64,000 nt of DNA from Candidatus Kosakonia sp. 282A-S69 (GCF_029433855.1 NZ_JAROAU010000003.1:430034-494033); one strand, 5' to 3'. Positions 51,181 through 63,334 are shown, numbered from the stretch's first letter. The notes: generated from the sequence alone by a model not told the origin. Made by a program: numbers and translations.

Positions 51181-51891
51181 ATGGCAACACTCATTCCGGA
51201 CGTCTGTGCCGTGGTGCCGGCCGCCGGATTCGGCCGCCGCATGCAAACGGAATGTCCAAAGCAGTATCTCTCCATCGGCGATAAAACCATCCTTGAGCAC
51301 GCGGTCGCCGCGCTGCTCGCCCACCCGTGCGTTAGCCGGGTGATTATTGCTGTCAGCGCGGGCGATGAACGCTTCGCGCAGCTTCCTCTGGCGAATCATC
51401 CGCAGATTACGGTGGTGAACGGCGGTGCGGAACGCGCCGACTCGGTGCTGGCGGGGTTGAAAGCCGCTGCCGGTGCGCAGTGGGTGCTGGTGCATGACGC
51501 CGCACGCCCCTGCCTGCACCAGGAGGATCTCAACCGGCTGCTCGCCCTGCGTGAAACCAGCCGGGTAGGGGGGATCCTCGCTGCGCCAGTGCGTGACACC
51601 ATGAAACGCGCTGAACCGGGACAAACCGCTATCGCGCACACCGTTGAGCGCAATGATCTATGGCATGCCCTGACGCCGCAGTTTTTCCCGCTTGCGTTAC
51701 TCCACGACTGCTTAACCCGCGCGTTAGATGAAGGTGCCACCATCACCGATGAAGCCTCGGCGCTGGAGTATTGCGGCTATCATCCCGAACTGGTCGCCGG
51801 ACGTGCGGATAATATCAAAGTGACCCGACCCGAAGATTTACAACTCGCAGAATTTTATCTGACCTATGCAGACCTTCAGGAGAAAGCATAA
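51181..51891 (+). CDS. ispD: IspD, 2-C-methyl-D-erythritol 4-phosphate cytidylyltransferase
   Basis: IspD (236 residues, K-12 length) couples CTP to MEP in the non-mevalonate isoprenoid pathway. The CTP-binding loop is PAAGFGRRM near residue 13, and VHDAARPC carries the metal-binding aspartate. Its last base is the first base of the ispF ATG. Confidence 0.98.
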   Translation: MATLIPDVCAVVPAAGFGRRMQTECPKQYLSIGDKTILEHAVAALLAHPCVSRVIIAVSAGDERFAQLPLANHPQITVVNGGAERADSVLAGLKAAAGAQWVLVHDAARPCLHQEDLNRLLALRETSRVGGILAAPVRDTMKRAEPGQTAIAHTVERNDLWHALTPQFFPLALLHDCLTRALDEGATITDEASALEYCGYHPELVAGRADNIKVTRPEDLQLAEFYLTYADLQEKA

Positions 51892-52370
51892 TGCGCATTG
51901 GACACGGTTTTGACGTACACGCCTTTGGCGGCGCTGGCCCGATTATTATTGGCGGCGTGCGCATTCCCTATGAAAAGGGGCTGCTGGCGCACTCCGACGG
52001 CGATGTCGCCCTGCATGCGTTGACCGATGCGCTGCTTGGTGCGGCGGCGCTGGGAGATATTGGCAAGCTCTTCCCGGATACCGATCCGGCTTTTAAAGGT
52101 GCGGACAGCCGCGAACTGCTGCGCGAAGCGTGGCGACGCATTCAGGCCAAAGGCTACACGCTTGGCAACGTCGATGTGACCATCATTGCCCAGGCTCCGA
52201 AAATGCTGCCCCATATTCCGCAGATGCGCGTCTTCATTGCTGAAGATCTCGGTTGCCATATGGATGACGTTAACGTCAAAGCCACCACCACCGAGAAGCT
52301 CGGTTTCACCGGACGCGGCGAAGGCATCGCCTGTGAAGCGGTGGCGCTGTTAGTGAAGGCGGCGAAATGA
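51891..52370 (+). CDS. ispF: IspF, 2-C-methyl-D-erythritol 2,4-cyclodiphosphate synthase
   Basis: IspF (159 residues) closes the cyclic diphosphate of the MEP pathway. The zinc ligands D8 and H10 lie in GHGFDVHAF and H42 in [12 protein letters not shown]. It overlaps truD by 4 bases. Confidence 0.98.
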   Translation: MRIGHGFDVHAFGGAGPIIIGGVRIPYEKGLLAHSDGDVALHALTDALLGAAALGDIGKLFPDTDPAFKGADSRELLREAWRRIQAKGYTLGNVDVTIIAQAPKMLPHIPQMRVFIAEDLGCHMDDVNVKATTTEKLGFTGRGEGIACEAVALLVKAAK

Positions 52371-53396
52371 CGGAATTTGATAACCTCACCTTTCTGCATG
52401 GCAAGCCTGGCGGCAATGGCATCCTGAAGGCCAGCCCGGAAGATTTCGTCGTAGTGGAGGATCTGGGCTTCGAGCCAGACGGCGAAGGTGAGCATATTCT
52501 GGTACGAATTCTGAAAAATGGCTGCAATACGCGTTTTGTTGCTGACGCTTTAGCGAAATTCCTTAAAATTCATGTGCGTGAAGTGAGCTTTGCCGGTCAG
52601 AAAGATAAGCATGCCGTAACGGAACAGTGGCTCTGCGCCCGCGTACCGGGGAATGGCATGCCAGATCTCAGCCAGTTCACGCTCGAAGGCTGCAACGTGC
52701 TGGAGTATGCCCGCCATAAACGCAAACTGCGTCTCGGCGCGCTGAAGGGCAACGCCTTTACGCTGGTGCTGCGGGAAATAAGCGACCGCGCAGAGGTTGA
52801 ATCGCGTTTGCAGGCTATCGCAGAGCAGGGCGTACCTAACTATTTTGGCGCACAGCGCTTCGGCATCGGCGGCAGCAACCTGCAGGGCGCGCTGCGCTGG
52901 GCGCAAAGCGATGCGCCGGTTCGCGATCGTAACAAACGCAGTTTTTGGTTGTCCGCCGCGCGCAGCGCGTTGTTTAATCAGGTGGTCAGCGAGCGGCTGA
53001 AGAAACCGGACTTCAATCAAGTTGTTGTCGGCGATGCGCTACAATTAGCGGGTCGCGGCAGCTGGTTCGTGGCGACCGACGAGGAGCGCAACGAGTTACA
53101 GGCGCGCGTTGATGCGAAAGCACTGATGATCACCGCGCCGCTGCCGGGGCGCGGCGAGTGGGGAACACAAGACGCGGCGCTGGAGTTTGAGCAGCAGGCA
53201 ATTGCTGATACGCCAGAGTTACAGACGCTGCTGGTGAGAGAAAAAGTGGACGCTGCGCGCCGTGCGATGTTGCTTTATCCGCAGGCGCTCAGCTGGAACT
53301 GGTGGGATGACGCCACCGTCGAGGTTCGTTTCTGGCTACCGGCGGGGAGCTTTGCCACCAGTGTGGTCAGGGAACTTATCAACACATCGGGTGATT

Positions 53397-53416
<20 letters not shown>
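52367..53416 (+). CDS. truD: TruD, tRNA pseudouridine(13) synthase
   Basis: TruD (349 residues) makes pseudouridine 13 in tRNA-Glu. The catalytic aspartate is D80 in [11 protein letters not shown]; the family NYFGAQRFG motif follows. It overlaps both ispF (4 bases) and surE (20 bases). Confidence 0.97.
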
Positions 53417-54778
<1,362 letters not shown>

Positions 54779-54893
54779 GTTACAGATTTATCCTGGGTAT
54801 TTCGGGCCATAACAGCGTATTGTGGGCAAATTTGCCGTCGACCTTCGCGGTTATCTTTAAGTCATTGGTAATTTACATAATATTGGGGGAAAA

Positions 54894-56024
54894 ATGAGCG
54901 CGGGAAGCCCGAAATTCACCGTACGCCGTGTCGCGGCATTGTCACTGGTTTCGCTTTGGCTGGCAGGGTGTTCAAATTCCAACAATACTCCGGCACCGGT
55001 CAGTTCCGTAGGTGGAAGCGCCAGCGGCAGCGACAACTCAGGGATGCTCATTACGCCGCCGCCTGCCATGAGCACGAACGCACAGCAGCCGCAAATGCAG
55101 CAAGTTCAACCGGTACAGCCAGTTCAACCCGTGCAGCCAATAGAGTCTCAACCTGTGCAGGCGCAGCCGGTGCAGACGGTAGATGGTCACATTGTCTATA
55201 ACCGCAAGTATGGCAATATCCCGAAAGGGAGCTACACCGGCGGCAGCACCTACACCGTGAAACGGGGCGATACCCTCTTCTATATTGCCTGGATCACCGG
55301 CAACGATTTCCGCGACCTGGCCCAGCGCAACAACGTGCCTGCGCCGTACGGTTTGCATGTCGGGCAGACATTGCAGGTGGGAAATGCCTCTGGTACGCCT
55401 ATCACAGGTGGAAATGCAATAACTCAGGCTGATGCATCGGAACAAGGAATAGTCTCAAAAACTGCGCAAAATTCAACCGCGGTGGTTGCTTCGAAACCGA
55501 CAATTACGTATTCTGAGACTTCAGGTGAACAAAGTGCTAATAAAATGTTGCCGAACAACAAGCCTGCGACACCTGTCACAGCGCCTGTTACGGCACCTTC
55601 CGTTAGTACAACAACCGAACCGACTGTCAGCAGTACAACAACCAGCTCGCCGATCTCAACATGGCGCTGGCCAACTGAAGGCAATGTTATCGATAACTTC
55701 TCTGCCACCGAGGGTGGTAACAAAGGTGTCGATATCGCAGGCAGTAAAGGACAGGCTATCATCGCGACCGCAGATGGACGCGTAGTATATGCCGGTAACG
55801 CACTGCGCGGTTACGGTAATCTTATCATCATAAAACACAACGATGATTACCTGAGTGCCTACGCCCATAACGACACAATGCTGGTCCGGGAACAACAAGA
55901 AGTGAAGGCGGGGCAAAAAATAGCGACTATGGGTAGCACCGGAACCAGCTCTACACGCTTGCATTTTGAAATTCGTTACAAGGGGAAATCCGTAAACCCG
56001 CTGCGTTATTTGCCGCAGCGATAA
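54894..56024 (+). CDS. nlpD: NlpD, lipoprotein activator of AmiC
   Basis: NlpD is an outer-membrane lipoprotein that switches on AmiC at the septum. The 376 residues comprise a lipobox WLAGC (C26), a Gln/Pro/Val-rich linker (about 64-95), a LysM domain (about 119-163) and a C-terminal LytM domain (about 275-374). The LytM site is degenerate: Asn replaces the first zinc His in NKGVDIAG, so it activates rather than cuts. The main rpoS promoter lies within this gene in K-12. Confidence 0.97.
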   Translation: MSAGSPKFTVRRVAALSLVSLWLAGCSNSNNTPAPVSSVGGSASGSDNSGMLITPPPAMSTNAQQPQMQQVQPVQPVQPVQPIESQPVQAQPVQTVDGHIVYNRKYGNIPKGSYTGGSTYTVKRGDTLFYIAWITGNDFRDLAQRNNVPAPYGLHVGQTLQVGNASGTPITGGNAITQADASEQGIVSKTAQNSTAVVASKPTITYSETSGEQSANKMLPNNKPATPVTAPVTAPSVSTTTEPTVSSTTTSSPISTWRWPTEGNVIDNFSATEGGNKGVDIAGSKGQAIIATADGRVVYAGNALRGYGNLIIIKHNDDYLSAYAHNDTMLVREQQEVKAGQKIATMGSTGTSSTRLHFEIRYKGKSVNPLRYLPQR

Positions 56025-56150
56025 ATCGGTGCAAAGCAGGTGAGGTCATTCTCACTTATTCCGTTGCAGTGAGCGCAGATGCCGCTGCAGCGGAGGTAAA
56101 TGAGAATGCGTCAGATGTTTTGCCCAGGGATCACGGGTAGGAGCCACTTT
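56025..56150 (+). promoter_or_regulatory. nlpD-rpoS leader segment with an extra hairpin
   Basis: This 126-base spacer belongs to the rpoS mRNA leader. Its end (GGGATCACGGGTAGGAGCCAC) and the region before it within nlpD (ATTTTGAAATTCGTTAC, CTGCGTTATTTGCCGCAGCG) match the K-12 leader that binds DsrA, RprA and ArcZ. The middle holds a hairpin, 56047-56067 with 56087-56108, which I do not recall from K-12, where the spacer is about 62 bases. Confidence 0.7.
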
Positions 56151-57143
56151 ATGAGTCAGAATACGCTGAAAGTTCATGATTTAAATGAAGACGCGGAATT
56201 TGATGAGAACGGAACAGAGGCTTTTGACGAAAAAGTCTTGGTAGAAGAGGAACCCAGTGATAATGACCTGGCTGAAGAAGAGCTGTTATCGCAGGGTGCA
56301 ACACAGCGTGTTTTAGACGCGACTCAGCTTTATCTTGGGGAAATCGGGTACTCCCCGCTTTTGACGGCCGAAGAAGAAGTTTATTTTGCACGCCGTGCAT
56401 TACGAGGTGATGTTGCCTCCCGCCGTCGCATGATCGAAAGTAACCTGCGTCTGGTGGTGAAGATTGCTCGTCGCTACAGCAATCGTGGTCTGGCTCTGCT
56501 GGATCTGATTGAAGAGGGCAACCTGGGGCTGATCCGCGCCGTTGAAAAATTTGACCCTGAACGTGGGTTCCGTTTCTCAACTTACGCGACCTGGTGGATT
56601 CGTCAGACCATCGAGCGGGCTATCATGAACCAAACCCGCACTATTCGTCTGCCCATCCATATCGTCAAAGAGCTGAACGTCTATCTGCGTACCGCGCGTG
56701 AGTTGTCCCACAAACTGGACCATGAACCGAGCGCAGAAGAGATTGCTGAACAGTTAGACAAACCTGTTGATGATGTCAGCCGTATGCTGCGTCTCAACGA
56801 GCGCATTACCTCAGTTGATACACCGCTGGGCGGTGATTCTGAAAAAGCGCTGCTGGACATCCTGGCCGATGAAAAAGACAACGGCCCGGAAGACACCACG
56901 CAGGACGATGATATGAAACAGAGCATCGTCAAATGGCTGTTCGAACTGAACGCCAAACAGCGTGAAGTGCTGGCACGTCGTTTCGGTCTGCTGGGTTATG
57001 AGGCTGCGACACTCGAAGATGTAGGCCGTGAAATTGGTCTCACTCGTGAACGTGTTCGCCAGATTCAGGTTGAAGGTCTGCGTCGTTTGCGTGAAATCCT
57101 GCAAACGCAAGGGCTGAATATCGAAGCGCTGTTCCGCGAATAA
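56151..57143 (+). CDS. rpoS: RpoS, stationary-phase and stress sigma factor
   Basis: RpoS (330 residues, K-12 length) directs RNA polymerase to general stress genes. Region 1.2 and region 2 include [35 protein letters not shown], and region 4 has [19 protein letters not shown]. No truncation or frameshift is seen, which matters because rpoS is often mutated in laboratory strains. The start follows TAGGAG; a longer frame from 56100 was rejected. Confidence 0.98.
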   Translation: MSQNTLKVHDLNEDAEFDENGTEAFDEKVLVEEEPSDNDLAEEELLSQGATQRVLDATQLYLGEIGYSPLLTAEEEVYFARRALRGDVASRRRMIESNLRLVVKIARRYSNRGLALLDLIEEGNLGLIRAVEKFDPERGFRFSTYATWWIRQTIERAIMNQTRTIRLPIHIVKELNVYLRTARELSHKLDHEPSAEEIAEQLDKPVDDVSRMLRLNERITSVDTPLGGDSEKALLDILADEKDNGPEDTTQDDDMKQSIVKWLFELNAKQREVLARRFGLLGYEAATLEDVGREIGLTRERVRQIQVEGLRRLREILQTQGLNIEALFRE

Positions 57144-57161
57144 ACACCCTTTCTCGTCGAA

Positions 57162-57192
57162 AAGGCCGGTCGTAAAGACTGGCCTTTTTCTT
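57162..57192 (+). terminator. Terminator after rpoS
   Basis: A 10-base stem AAGGCCGGTC/GACTGGCCTT, with one G-T pair and a GTAAA loop, is followed by a T-rich tail. Confidence 0.9.
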
Positions 57193-57197
57193 TTCTG

Positions 57198-57578
57198 CTA
57201 GGCGGTAAGCGCCGTTTCATGCAGGTGCCGCCACATAAGCTTCCCGCCAACATTCTCAAACACTACCGTTGACCAGCGTTGATGCGCCGGCCCATCCGGC
57301 AACTGTTGCGTCTCAAGGTAGCGCAGCACCGCACCGCTTTCCCACTCTGTCAGCAATTCGATATCATCCACACGGATGCTAAGCCCCGTGCGCGCCGCGC
57401 GCTGCGCCTGGAAAACGTTGACCAGTGCAGGTTTATCAAGCCCTGCTCCGCTCGGGGTGATCATAGTAAACGCGTCGCTAAAGCGCGCTATCAGCGCTGC
57501 GCAGTCTCCTTCGCCACGGCCCAGCCACGCTTCAATAGCGATATGGGCATCAATAATCTCCTTCGTATAAACCTTCAT
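57198..57578 (-). CDS. DUF4440 / SnoaL-like NTF2-fold protein
   Basis: This 126-residue protein has the pattern of the NTF2-like DUF4440 family: an N-terminal helix, the AFTMITPSG strand and a C-terminal WRHLHETAL strand. The function is not known; relatives include enzymes and small-ligand binders. Its ATG overlaps the stop of the MFS gene before it by 4 bases, so the two are made together. It lies in the rpoS-mutS interval, which varies among enterobacteria. Confidence 0.8.
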   Translation of the reverse strand: MKVYTKEIIDAHIAIEAWLGRGEGDCAALIARFSDAFTMITPSGAGLDKPALVNVFQAQRAARTGLSIRVDDIELLTEWESGAVLRYLETQQLPDGPAHQRWSTVVFENVGGKLMWRHLHETALTA

Positions 57579-58783
57579 GAGTGCTCCTGTTTAAGCTGTT
57601 GCAAGGTGTGTTGGTTATCAAGGCGCAGCGCGCCCGCAAGAGGGAAAAGCGTAATCATAGCGGCGAGGACAAATGTCCCGTAATAGGCGGCAAGGGGCGG
57701 CATAGCCTGTTGCAGCAGACCGAGAACAAACGCCAGCAACGTGGCGCCGATAAAAAAGCTTAGCTGGCGGTTAAGATTCCACAGTGCGCTGGCATCGGGC
57801 ATTGCCTGATGGCTGATGGTGAGAAATGCGCAGCTCTGCGCGGTGCTGCTGCACAGGCTTCCGCCCGCGCCCATCAGCGCGAAGCTTGCGATAAGCATCG
57901 CCAGCGGCGTCGACGGCGTAACCAGCAGCAGTAACATAATGCCCACTGCCTGCAGCAGAGCGCCGATCATCACCAGAGGGCGCGGGCCGAGGCGATTGAA
58001 ATAGCGCCCGGTCACGGAAATCGCCAGCGCGGAGGCGAGTGACCACGGCACCATTAACGCGCCCGTCACCGCAGGCGTTAGCCCCATTACACTCTGCAAA
58101 TAGAACATCCCCACCACGCTGACGCCAATAAACATCCCCGGTACGCAGAGGTAGATAAGCATGGCGAAGCGCAGCAGTGAGTTTTTCAGCAGGGAGAGAT
58201 CGAGAAGCCGACGTGAAACGGCGGACGCGCGCTCCTCTTTCAGCCAGCACCCCGCCAGCAGCAGCGTGAACAGCGCCAGCGGCAGCGTGACGAAGAAGAT
58301 CCAGCGCCAGCCGAGCAGTTCCACCAGCAGCCCACCGACAGCCGGTGAACAGGCGGGGGCGAGCAGCGCCACCAGCATCACGGCAGCGGAGATCTTCGCC
58401 CGCTCATGGGGTTTAAACTGCTGCCAGGCGAGTGCCTGACCTACCGGGATCAGCAGCCCACCGCCCAGCCCCTGCACCACGCGCCAGCCAATCAGCGTGC
58501 CCAGCGAGTCGGCAAAACCTGCCGCCAGCCCCGCCGCGCTGAAGAGTAACAGCGACAGCATAAAGAGCCGCCGTGCGCCGATAAAACGGGTCAGCAGCGC
58601 GCTGAAGAGGATCGCCACCGTCAACCCGGCGATATAGCCATTGCTGACCCACGCCAGCGCAGAGACCGACGCATGCAGGCTCTCTGCCATCGCCGGAAAC
58701 GCCACGCTGGCGATAAACATATTGATTAAGTCGAGAAAAAAGCCCAGCAGATAGACCACAGCGACTTTGTTGCGATACCTCAT
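57575..58783 (-). CDS. MFS drug/solute exporter
   Basis: This 402-residue membrane protein has about twelve hydrophobic segments. The DHA-type blocks VSNGYIAGLTVAILFSALLTRFIGARR, GWRVVQGLGGGLLIPVGQA and LLGWRWIFFVTLPLAL place it with proton-driven drug exporters. The start at 58783 follows AGGAGG; the longer frame to 59008 runs into the divergent LysR gene and was rejected. The substrate is unknown. Divergence from a LysR regulator suggests control by it. Confidence 0.87.
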   Translation of the reverse strand: MRYRNKVAVVYLLGFFLDLINMFIASVAFPAMAESLHASVSALAWVSNGYIAGLTVAILFSALLTRFIGARRLFMLSLLLFSAAGLAAGFADSLGTLIGWRVVQGLGGGLLIPVGQALAWQQFKPHERAKISAAVMLVALLAPACSPAVGGLLVELLGWRWIFFVTLPLALFTLLLAGCWLKEERASAVSRRLLDLSLLKNSLLRFAMLIYLCVPGMFIGVSVVGMFYLQSVMGLTPAVTGALMVPWSLASALAISVTGRYFNRLGPRPLVMIGALLQAVGIMLLLLVTPSTPLAMLIASFALMGAGGSLCSSTAQSCAFLTISHQAMPDASALWNLNRQLSFFIGATLLAFVLGLLQQAMPPLAAYYGTFVLAAMITLFPLAGALRLDNQHTLQQLKQEHS

Positions 58784-58857
58784 TTTTCCTCCTTCTGTGC
58801 GGAGCGCTACTCTAGCGGTTGGCCGAAGGGGGATAAACGCCGCGGGTGGCGATATAC

Positions 58858-58876
58858 TGTCAAACCTGTTTTGACA
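58858..58876. promoter_or_regulatory. Inverted repeat between the MFS and LysR genes
   Basis: TGTCAAA-N5-TTTGACA is a perfect 7-base inverted repeat in the 108-base divergent spacer. It has T-N11-A spacing and lies 15 bases before the LysR start, so it is a likely binding site for that regulator. Confidence 0.6.
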
Positions 58877-58891
58877 ATTACGGGAGAAGCG

Positions 58892-59797
58892 ATGCTCAAT
58901 TTGCAACGCGTCGCCATGTTTATCGCCGTCGTCGACACCGGCAGTTTTACCGCCGCGGCCGCCACGCTCGGGCAGACCAAGGCGGTGATCAGCTTCAATA
59001 TCCGCCAACTGGAGGATTCGCTGGGCGTGGCACTGCTGTTACGCTCCACGCGCCGCTTAACGCTCACCGAGGCGGGGAGCCTCTTTTATCAGCGCGGCGT
59101 GGCGCTGGTAAGGGATGCTGAACACTTGCAGGATGAGGTGCAGGCAAACCATATTGGCCTGAGCGGTGAGCTGCGCATTACTACCACGCCGGAGTATGGC
59201 GCGCAGGTGGTGATCCCGGCGCTGGCGGCCTTTAGCGAGCGCCACCCGGCGCTGCGTATTCGCCACGTCTCTTCATCCCATCACGCGGATCTGATTAGCG
59301 AGCGCTTCGATGTCGCTATTCGCCTCGGCACGCTGGCGGACTCCCGCTATCACGCGGCGCTGATTTCGCGCTTCGACATTCTTCCTGTTGCCGCGCCGCA
59401 GTGGCTCAGCCAGCACCCGATAACGACGCTGCACGCCCTGGCGCACGCGCCGTGGATTATTCATGAGCGGCTCTCTTCTCCGCTGCGCTGGCAGGTGCAT
59501 GATGCGGCGGGCAGAGGCGAGACGCTGGAGATAAAGCAGCCCGCGCGCATCTTCGCTGACAGCGCACAGGCTCTGATGTCGTTTGCCCTTGCCGGCTGTG
59601 GCGTGGCGCTGCTGCCGGCGTGGCTGGTGCAAACCGCGCTGGCTGATGGGCGGCTGGTGCATCTGTTGCCGGAGTGGACCTTTGCGCCGCAGGGCGTTTA
59701 CGCGGTCTATGCCGATACGCAGCATCTCTCTGCCAAAGTGCGCGCGCTGGTCGATTTTCTGCGCCAGTGGGTGGCGCGGGAGGAAATTGCCGGATGA
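58892..59797 (+). CDS. LysR-family regulator divergent from the MFS exporter
   Basis: This 301-residue regulator has a helix-turn-helix at about residues 18-40 (GSFTAAAATLGQTKAVISFNIRQLE) and a C-terminal effector domain of the DsdC/AaeR-like class (GELRITTTPEYGAQVVIPALAAF). The ATG at 58892 follows GGGAGAAG; the earlier in-frame ATG at 58871 lies in the palindrome region. It probably controls the MFS-DUF4440 pair. The ligand is unknown. Confidence 0.9.
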   Translation: MLNLQRVAMFIAVVDTGSFTAAAATLGQTKAVISFNIRQLEDSLGVALLLRSTRRLTLTEAGSLFYQRGVALVRDAEHLQDEVQANHIGLSGELRITTTPEYGAQVVIPALAAFSERHPALRIRHVSSSHHADLISERFDVAIRLGTLADSRYHAALISRFDILPVAAPQWLSQHPITTLHALAHAPWIIHERLSSPLRWQVHDAAGRGETLEIKQPARIFADSAQALMSFALAGCGVALLPAWLVQTALADGRLVHLLPEWTFAPQGVYAVYADTQHLSAKVRALVDFLRQWVAREEIAG

Positions 59798-59820
59798 GAT
59801 CAGCCATCCGGCAGCGTGGC

Positions 59821-62382
59821 TTAGACGAGGTTTTTTAAGCGGTAGATCCACTCCAGCGCCTGACGCGGTGTCAGGCTGTCCGGGTCGAGATTCTCCAGCG
59901 CTTCTACCGCCGGGTTGGTCTCTTCCGCCGGCGCAAGGAGCGACATCTGCGTGCCGTCAATCTGCGTCCCGGCGGCACCCGGCGAGAGGCTCTCCAGCTC
60001 GCGCAGCTTGCCGCGCGCGCGCTTGATCACCTCTTTCGGCACGCCAGCCAGCGCCGCGACCGCAAGGCCGTAACTCTTACTCGCCGCGCCATCCTGCACG
60101 CTGTGCATAAAGGCGATGGTATCGCCATGCTCCAGCGCGTCGAGGTGAACATTTGCCACGCCCTCCATCTTCTCCGGCAATTGCGTCAGCTCAAAGTAGT
60201 GGGTGGCAAACAGCGTGAGCGCTTTGATTTTATTCGCCAGATTCTCCGCACAGGCCCACGCCAGCGACAGGCCGTCGTAGGTCGAAGTCCCGCGTCCAAT
60301 CTCATCCATCAGCACCAGGCTGTTCTCGGTCGCGTTATGCAGGATGTTGGCGGTTTCGGTCATCTCAACCATAAAGGTTGAACGCCCGCTGGCCAGATCG
60401 TCCGCCGCGCCAACGCGGGTGAAGATGCGGTCAATGGGACCAATCTCTACCTTCTGCGCCGGCACATAGCTGCCAATATAGGCCAGCAGGGTAATCAGCG
60501 CGGTCTGGCGCATATAGGTACTTTTACCGCCCATGTTCGGGCCGGTGATGATCAGCATCCGGCGCTGCGGCGACAGGTTCAGCGGGTTGGCGATAAACGG
60601 CTCTTTCAGCACCTGCTCCACCACCGGGTGACGCCCTTCGCTAATGCGGATACCTGGCTTATCGCTAAAGGTCGGACAGCAGTAGTTCAGAGTATCGGCG
60701 CGTTCAGCGAGGTTGATCAGCACATCGAGCTCCGCCAGCGCGGCGGCGCTCTGTTGCAGGTCGCCGAGGTGCGGCATCAGCAGGTCGAACAGCTCCTCAT
60801 AGAGCTGTTTTTCCAGCGCCAGCGCTTTGCCTTTCGAGGTGAGTACCTTGTCTTCATACTCTTTCAGCTCAGGGATGATATAGCGCTCGGCGTTTTTCAG
60901 CGTCTGGCGGCGCACATAGTGGATTGGCGCGAGGTGGCTCTGCCCGCGGCTGATCTGAATGAAGTAGCCGTGCACCGCGTTGTAGCCCACTTTCAGGGTG
61001 TCGAGCCCAAGGCGCTCGCGCTCGCGGATCTCCAGCCGGTCGAGATAATCCGTCGCACCATCGGCGAGGCCGCGCCACTCATCCAGCTCAGCGTGGTAGC
61101 CGGGAGCAATGACGCCGCCGTCGCGCACCAGCACCGGCGGGGCTTCAATAATGGCGCGCTCAAGCAGTTCACGCAGTTCGCTGAATTCGCCCATTTTCTC
61201 ACGCAACGCCTGTACAGGTGCACAGTCAACGTCAGCCAGCTGCGCGCGCAGCTCAGGCAGTTGCTGGAAGGCGTAGCGCATACGCGCCAGGTCGCGCGGG
61301 CGGGCGGTACGAAGGGCGAGACGCGCCAGAATACGCTCCAGATCGCCTACCTGGCGTAACACCGGTTGCAGCCCGGCGGCGCGATCCTGTAAGGCGCTGA
61401 TAGTTTGCTGGCGCTCGGTAAGCACTTTCGTGTCGCGCACCGGCATGTGCAGCCAGCGTTTCAGCATACGGCTGCCCATTGGCGTGACGGTGCGGTCGAG
61501 CACCGAGGCCAGGGTGCTTTCAATCCCGCCTGCGAGGTTCTGGGTGATCTCCAGATTACGGCGCGTCGCGGCATCCATAATAATGGTGTCCTGCTGACGC
61601 TCCATCGTAATGGAGCGGATATGGGGCAGGGCCGTCCGTTGCGTATCTTTAACATACTGCAACAGGCAGCCAGCGGCGCACAGGCCGCGCGCAGCATTCT
61701 CAACGCCGAAGCCAATTAAATCACGGGTGCCAAACTGCATATTAAGCTGCTGGCGGGCGGTGTCGATTTCAAACTCCCACAGCGGGCGGCGGCGCAAACC
61801 GCGACGGCCTTCAATCAGCGCGGTTTCAGCAAAGTCTTCCGCATAGAGCAGTTCGGCAGGATTGGTGCGCTGCAGTTCGGCGGCCATGGTTTCGCGGTCG
61901 GCGGGTTCACTGAGGCGAAAACGCCCGGAGCTGATATCCAGCGTGGCGTAGCCAAAGCCTTTACTGTCCTGCCAGATGGCGGCGAGCAGGTTATCCTGGC
62001 GCTCCTGCAGTAGCGCTTCATCACTGATGGTGCCCGGCGTAACGATGCGTACGACCTTGCGCTCAACCGGCCCTTTGCTGGTGGCCGGATCGCCAATCTG
62101 CTCGCAAATCGCCACCGATTCACCGAGGCTCACCAGTTTTGCCAGGTAGTTCTCCACCGCATGATGCGGCACGCCCGCCATCGGGATTGGCTCCCCGGCA
62201 GAAGCACCGCGTTTGGTCAGGGAGATATCCATCAGCTGCGACGCGCGTTTCGCATCGTCATAAAAGAGCTCGTAGAAGTCGCCCATACGATAGAAGAGCA
62301 GGATGTCCGGATGCTGCGCTTTCAGCTTCAGGTACTGCTGCATCATGGGCGTGTGTGCGTCGAGATTATCTGTCGTACTCAT
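59821..62382 (-). CDS. mutS: MutS, mismatch recognition ATPase
   Basis: MutS (853 residues, K-12 length) binds base mismatches and starts repair with MutL and MutH. The mismatch-contacting F-x-E motif is [12 protein letters not shown] near residue 36. The Walker A motif is [10 protein letters not shown] near 614 and Walker B is [21 protein letters not shown]. It converges on the LysR gene with 23 bases between stops. Its upstream region (62383-63471) is unusual. Confidence 0.98.
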   Translation of the reverse strand: MSTTDNLDAHTPMMQQYLKLKAQHPDILLFYRMGDFYELFYDDAKRASQLMDISLTKRGASAGEPIPMAGVPHHAVENYLAKLVSLGESVAICEQIGDPATSKGPVERKVVRIVTPGTISDEALLQERQDNLLAAIWQDSKGFGYATLDISSGRFRLSEPADRETMAAELQRTNPAELLYAEDFAETALIEGRRGLRRRPLWEFEIDTARQQLNMQFGTRDLIGFGVENAARGLCAAGCLLQYVKDTQRTALPHIRSITMERQQDTIIMDAATRRNLEITQNLAGGIESTLASVLDRTVTPMGSRMLKRWLHMPVRDTKVLTERQQTISALQDRAAGLQPVLRQVGDLERILARLALRTARPRDLARMRYAFQQLPELRAQLADVDCAPVQALREKMGEFSELRELLERAIIEAPPVLVRDGGVIAPGYHAELDEWRGLADGATDYLDRLEIRERERLGLDTLKVGYNAVHGYFIQISRGQSHLAPIHYVRRQTLKNAERYIIPELKEYEDKVLTSKGKALALEKQLYEELFDLLMPHLGDLQQSAAALAELDVLINLAERADTLNYCCPTFSDKPGIRISEGRHPVVEQVLKEPFIANPLNLSPQRRMLIITGPNMGGKSTYMRQTALITLLAYIGSYVPAQKVEIGPIDRIFTRVGAADDLASGRSTFMVEMTETANILHNATENSLVLMDEIGRGTSTYDGLSLAWACAENLANKIKALTLFATHYFELTQLPEKMEGVANVHLDALEHGDTIAFMHSVQDGAASKSYGLAVAALAGVPKEVIKRARGKLRELESLSPGAAGTQIDGTQMSLLAPAEETNPAVEALENLDPDSLTPRQALEWIYRLKNLV

Positions 62383-62745
62383 CAGTTAGTGATGTCCATC
62401 TTCTTGAAAAATAATGAGTCAGTGATGTTTGTTGTTCTCATCGCTTATCACTTTCCTCACCGAAACTCATGAATTTGCATCGCGGTTCATGAAGGCGTAG
62501 CGAGCATGATAACGGACTCTGTGGAGCAGGAAAACCAGCGGGCGAGGGGCTGTTGTTGAAAGAGGTGGAAATGGTGGAACTAAATGATACAGATAACGCT
62601 GATAACGGCGAAAACAATGCCTTACGCCTCTCCTGGAGAGCTATCGGGTAAGCTCTTTTTCTCTACCGTCACATAGCCATGTGAGGACAAGCTCTTTCAG
62701 AACGAAACCGACCGTTTTCTTCAACGTTAATCGTTAAGTACAGTA

Positions 62746-62779
62746 GTTTGCATCGCAAAGTTTATACAACGATGCAAAC
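62746..62779. repeat. Perfect 10-base inverted repeat GTTTGCATCG-N14-CGATGCAAAC
   Basis: Both arms are exact. The half-site TTTGCATCGC occurs again at 62474-62483, framed there by TCATGAA/TTCATGA arms (62467-62492). Spacing and form suit a dimeric repressor; the protein is unknown. Confidence 0.7.
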
Positions 62780-63137
62780 CGTTTTGATTACCAAAAGGTG
62801 ATAATTAAACCATTGTTCTGCATACCGTCAAATAATTGATTTTCCTGAGCGAATGACAATGGAGTTGTTTTATAGAAAAAATGAATCCAACCCCGTGGTT
62901 AATTCATTTGTACAGGTCGCGTCTGGTCTGGATTTTTCTTTACCTGATGAAAAATCATAATTTATCCAGATGCAATAAAAGATCCTGTGACGTAATAGTG
63001 TCTGTCTGCCCGCTTGAACAGGTCTGTGAGGATAAGCAGGTTTCATTTTCTTACATTAAAAAACACTTTATGGTTACTCTGTAAAACTTATAGAAAATGA
63101 ATAATGTATGGTGTTCCTTTGACCGTGATGTGTATTT

Positions 63138-63169
63138 GCCGTTCCTTCCCCAGAGAACGGCTTTTTTTT
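63138..63169 (+). terminator. Orphan Rho-independent terminator
   Basis: GCCGTTC/GAACGGC forms a 7-base stem with a 10-base loop, followed by eight T residues. No annotated + strand gene precedes it; mutS runs the other way. Confidence 0.8.
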
Positions 63170-63334
63170 GCGCCCCTATGATACTTAAGCCCCGCAGCAT
63201 GGCATCACGCAACATCCCCCCTACACATAAGTGGCAGTGACAGTTTGATGTCACCAAAAGTGCTATCATTGGCTCACTCGTTACAGAGGCGCTGTGTCAC
63301 TTAAATCTCCTTTTCCTGATAAATGAAAGGGTGA

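Noticed and set aside
56047..56108. rpoS leader hairpin as an ERIC or REP element
   Set aside because: The arms match neither the ERIC nor the REP consensus as I know them, and no second copy was noticed in the window.
63051..63269. A 72-codon minus-strand frame in the mutS upstream region
   Set aside because: It runs straight through the + strand terminator hairpin, has Cys/His/Lys-rich random-looking composition and no good ribosome-binding site.
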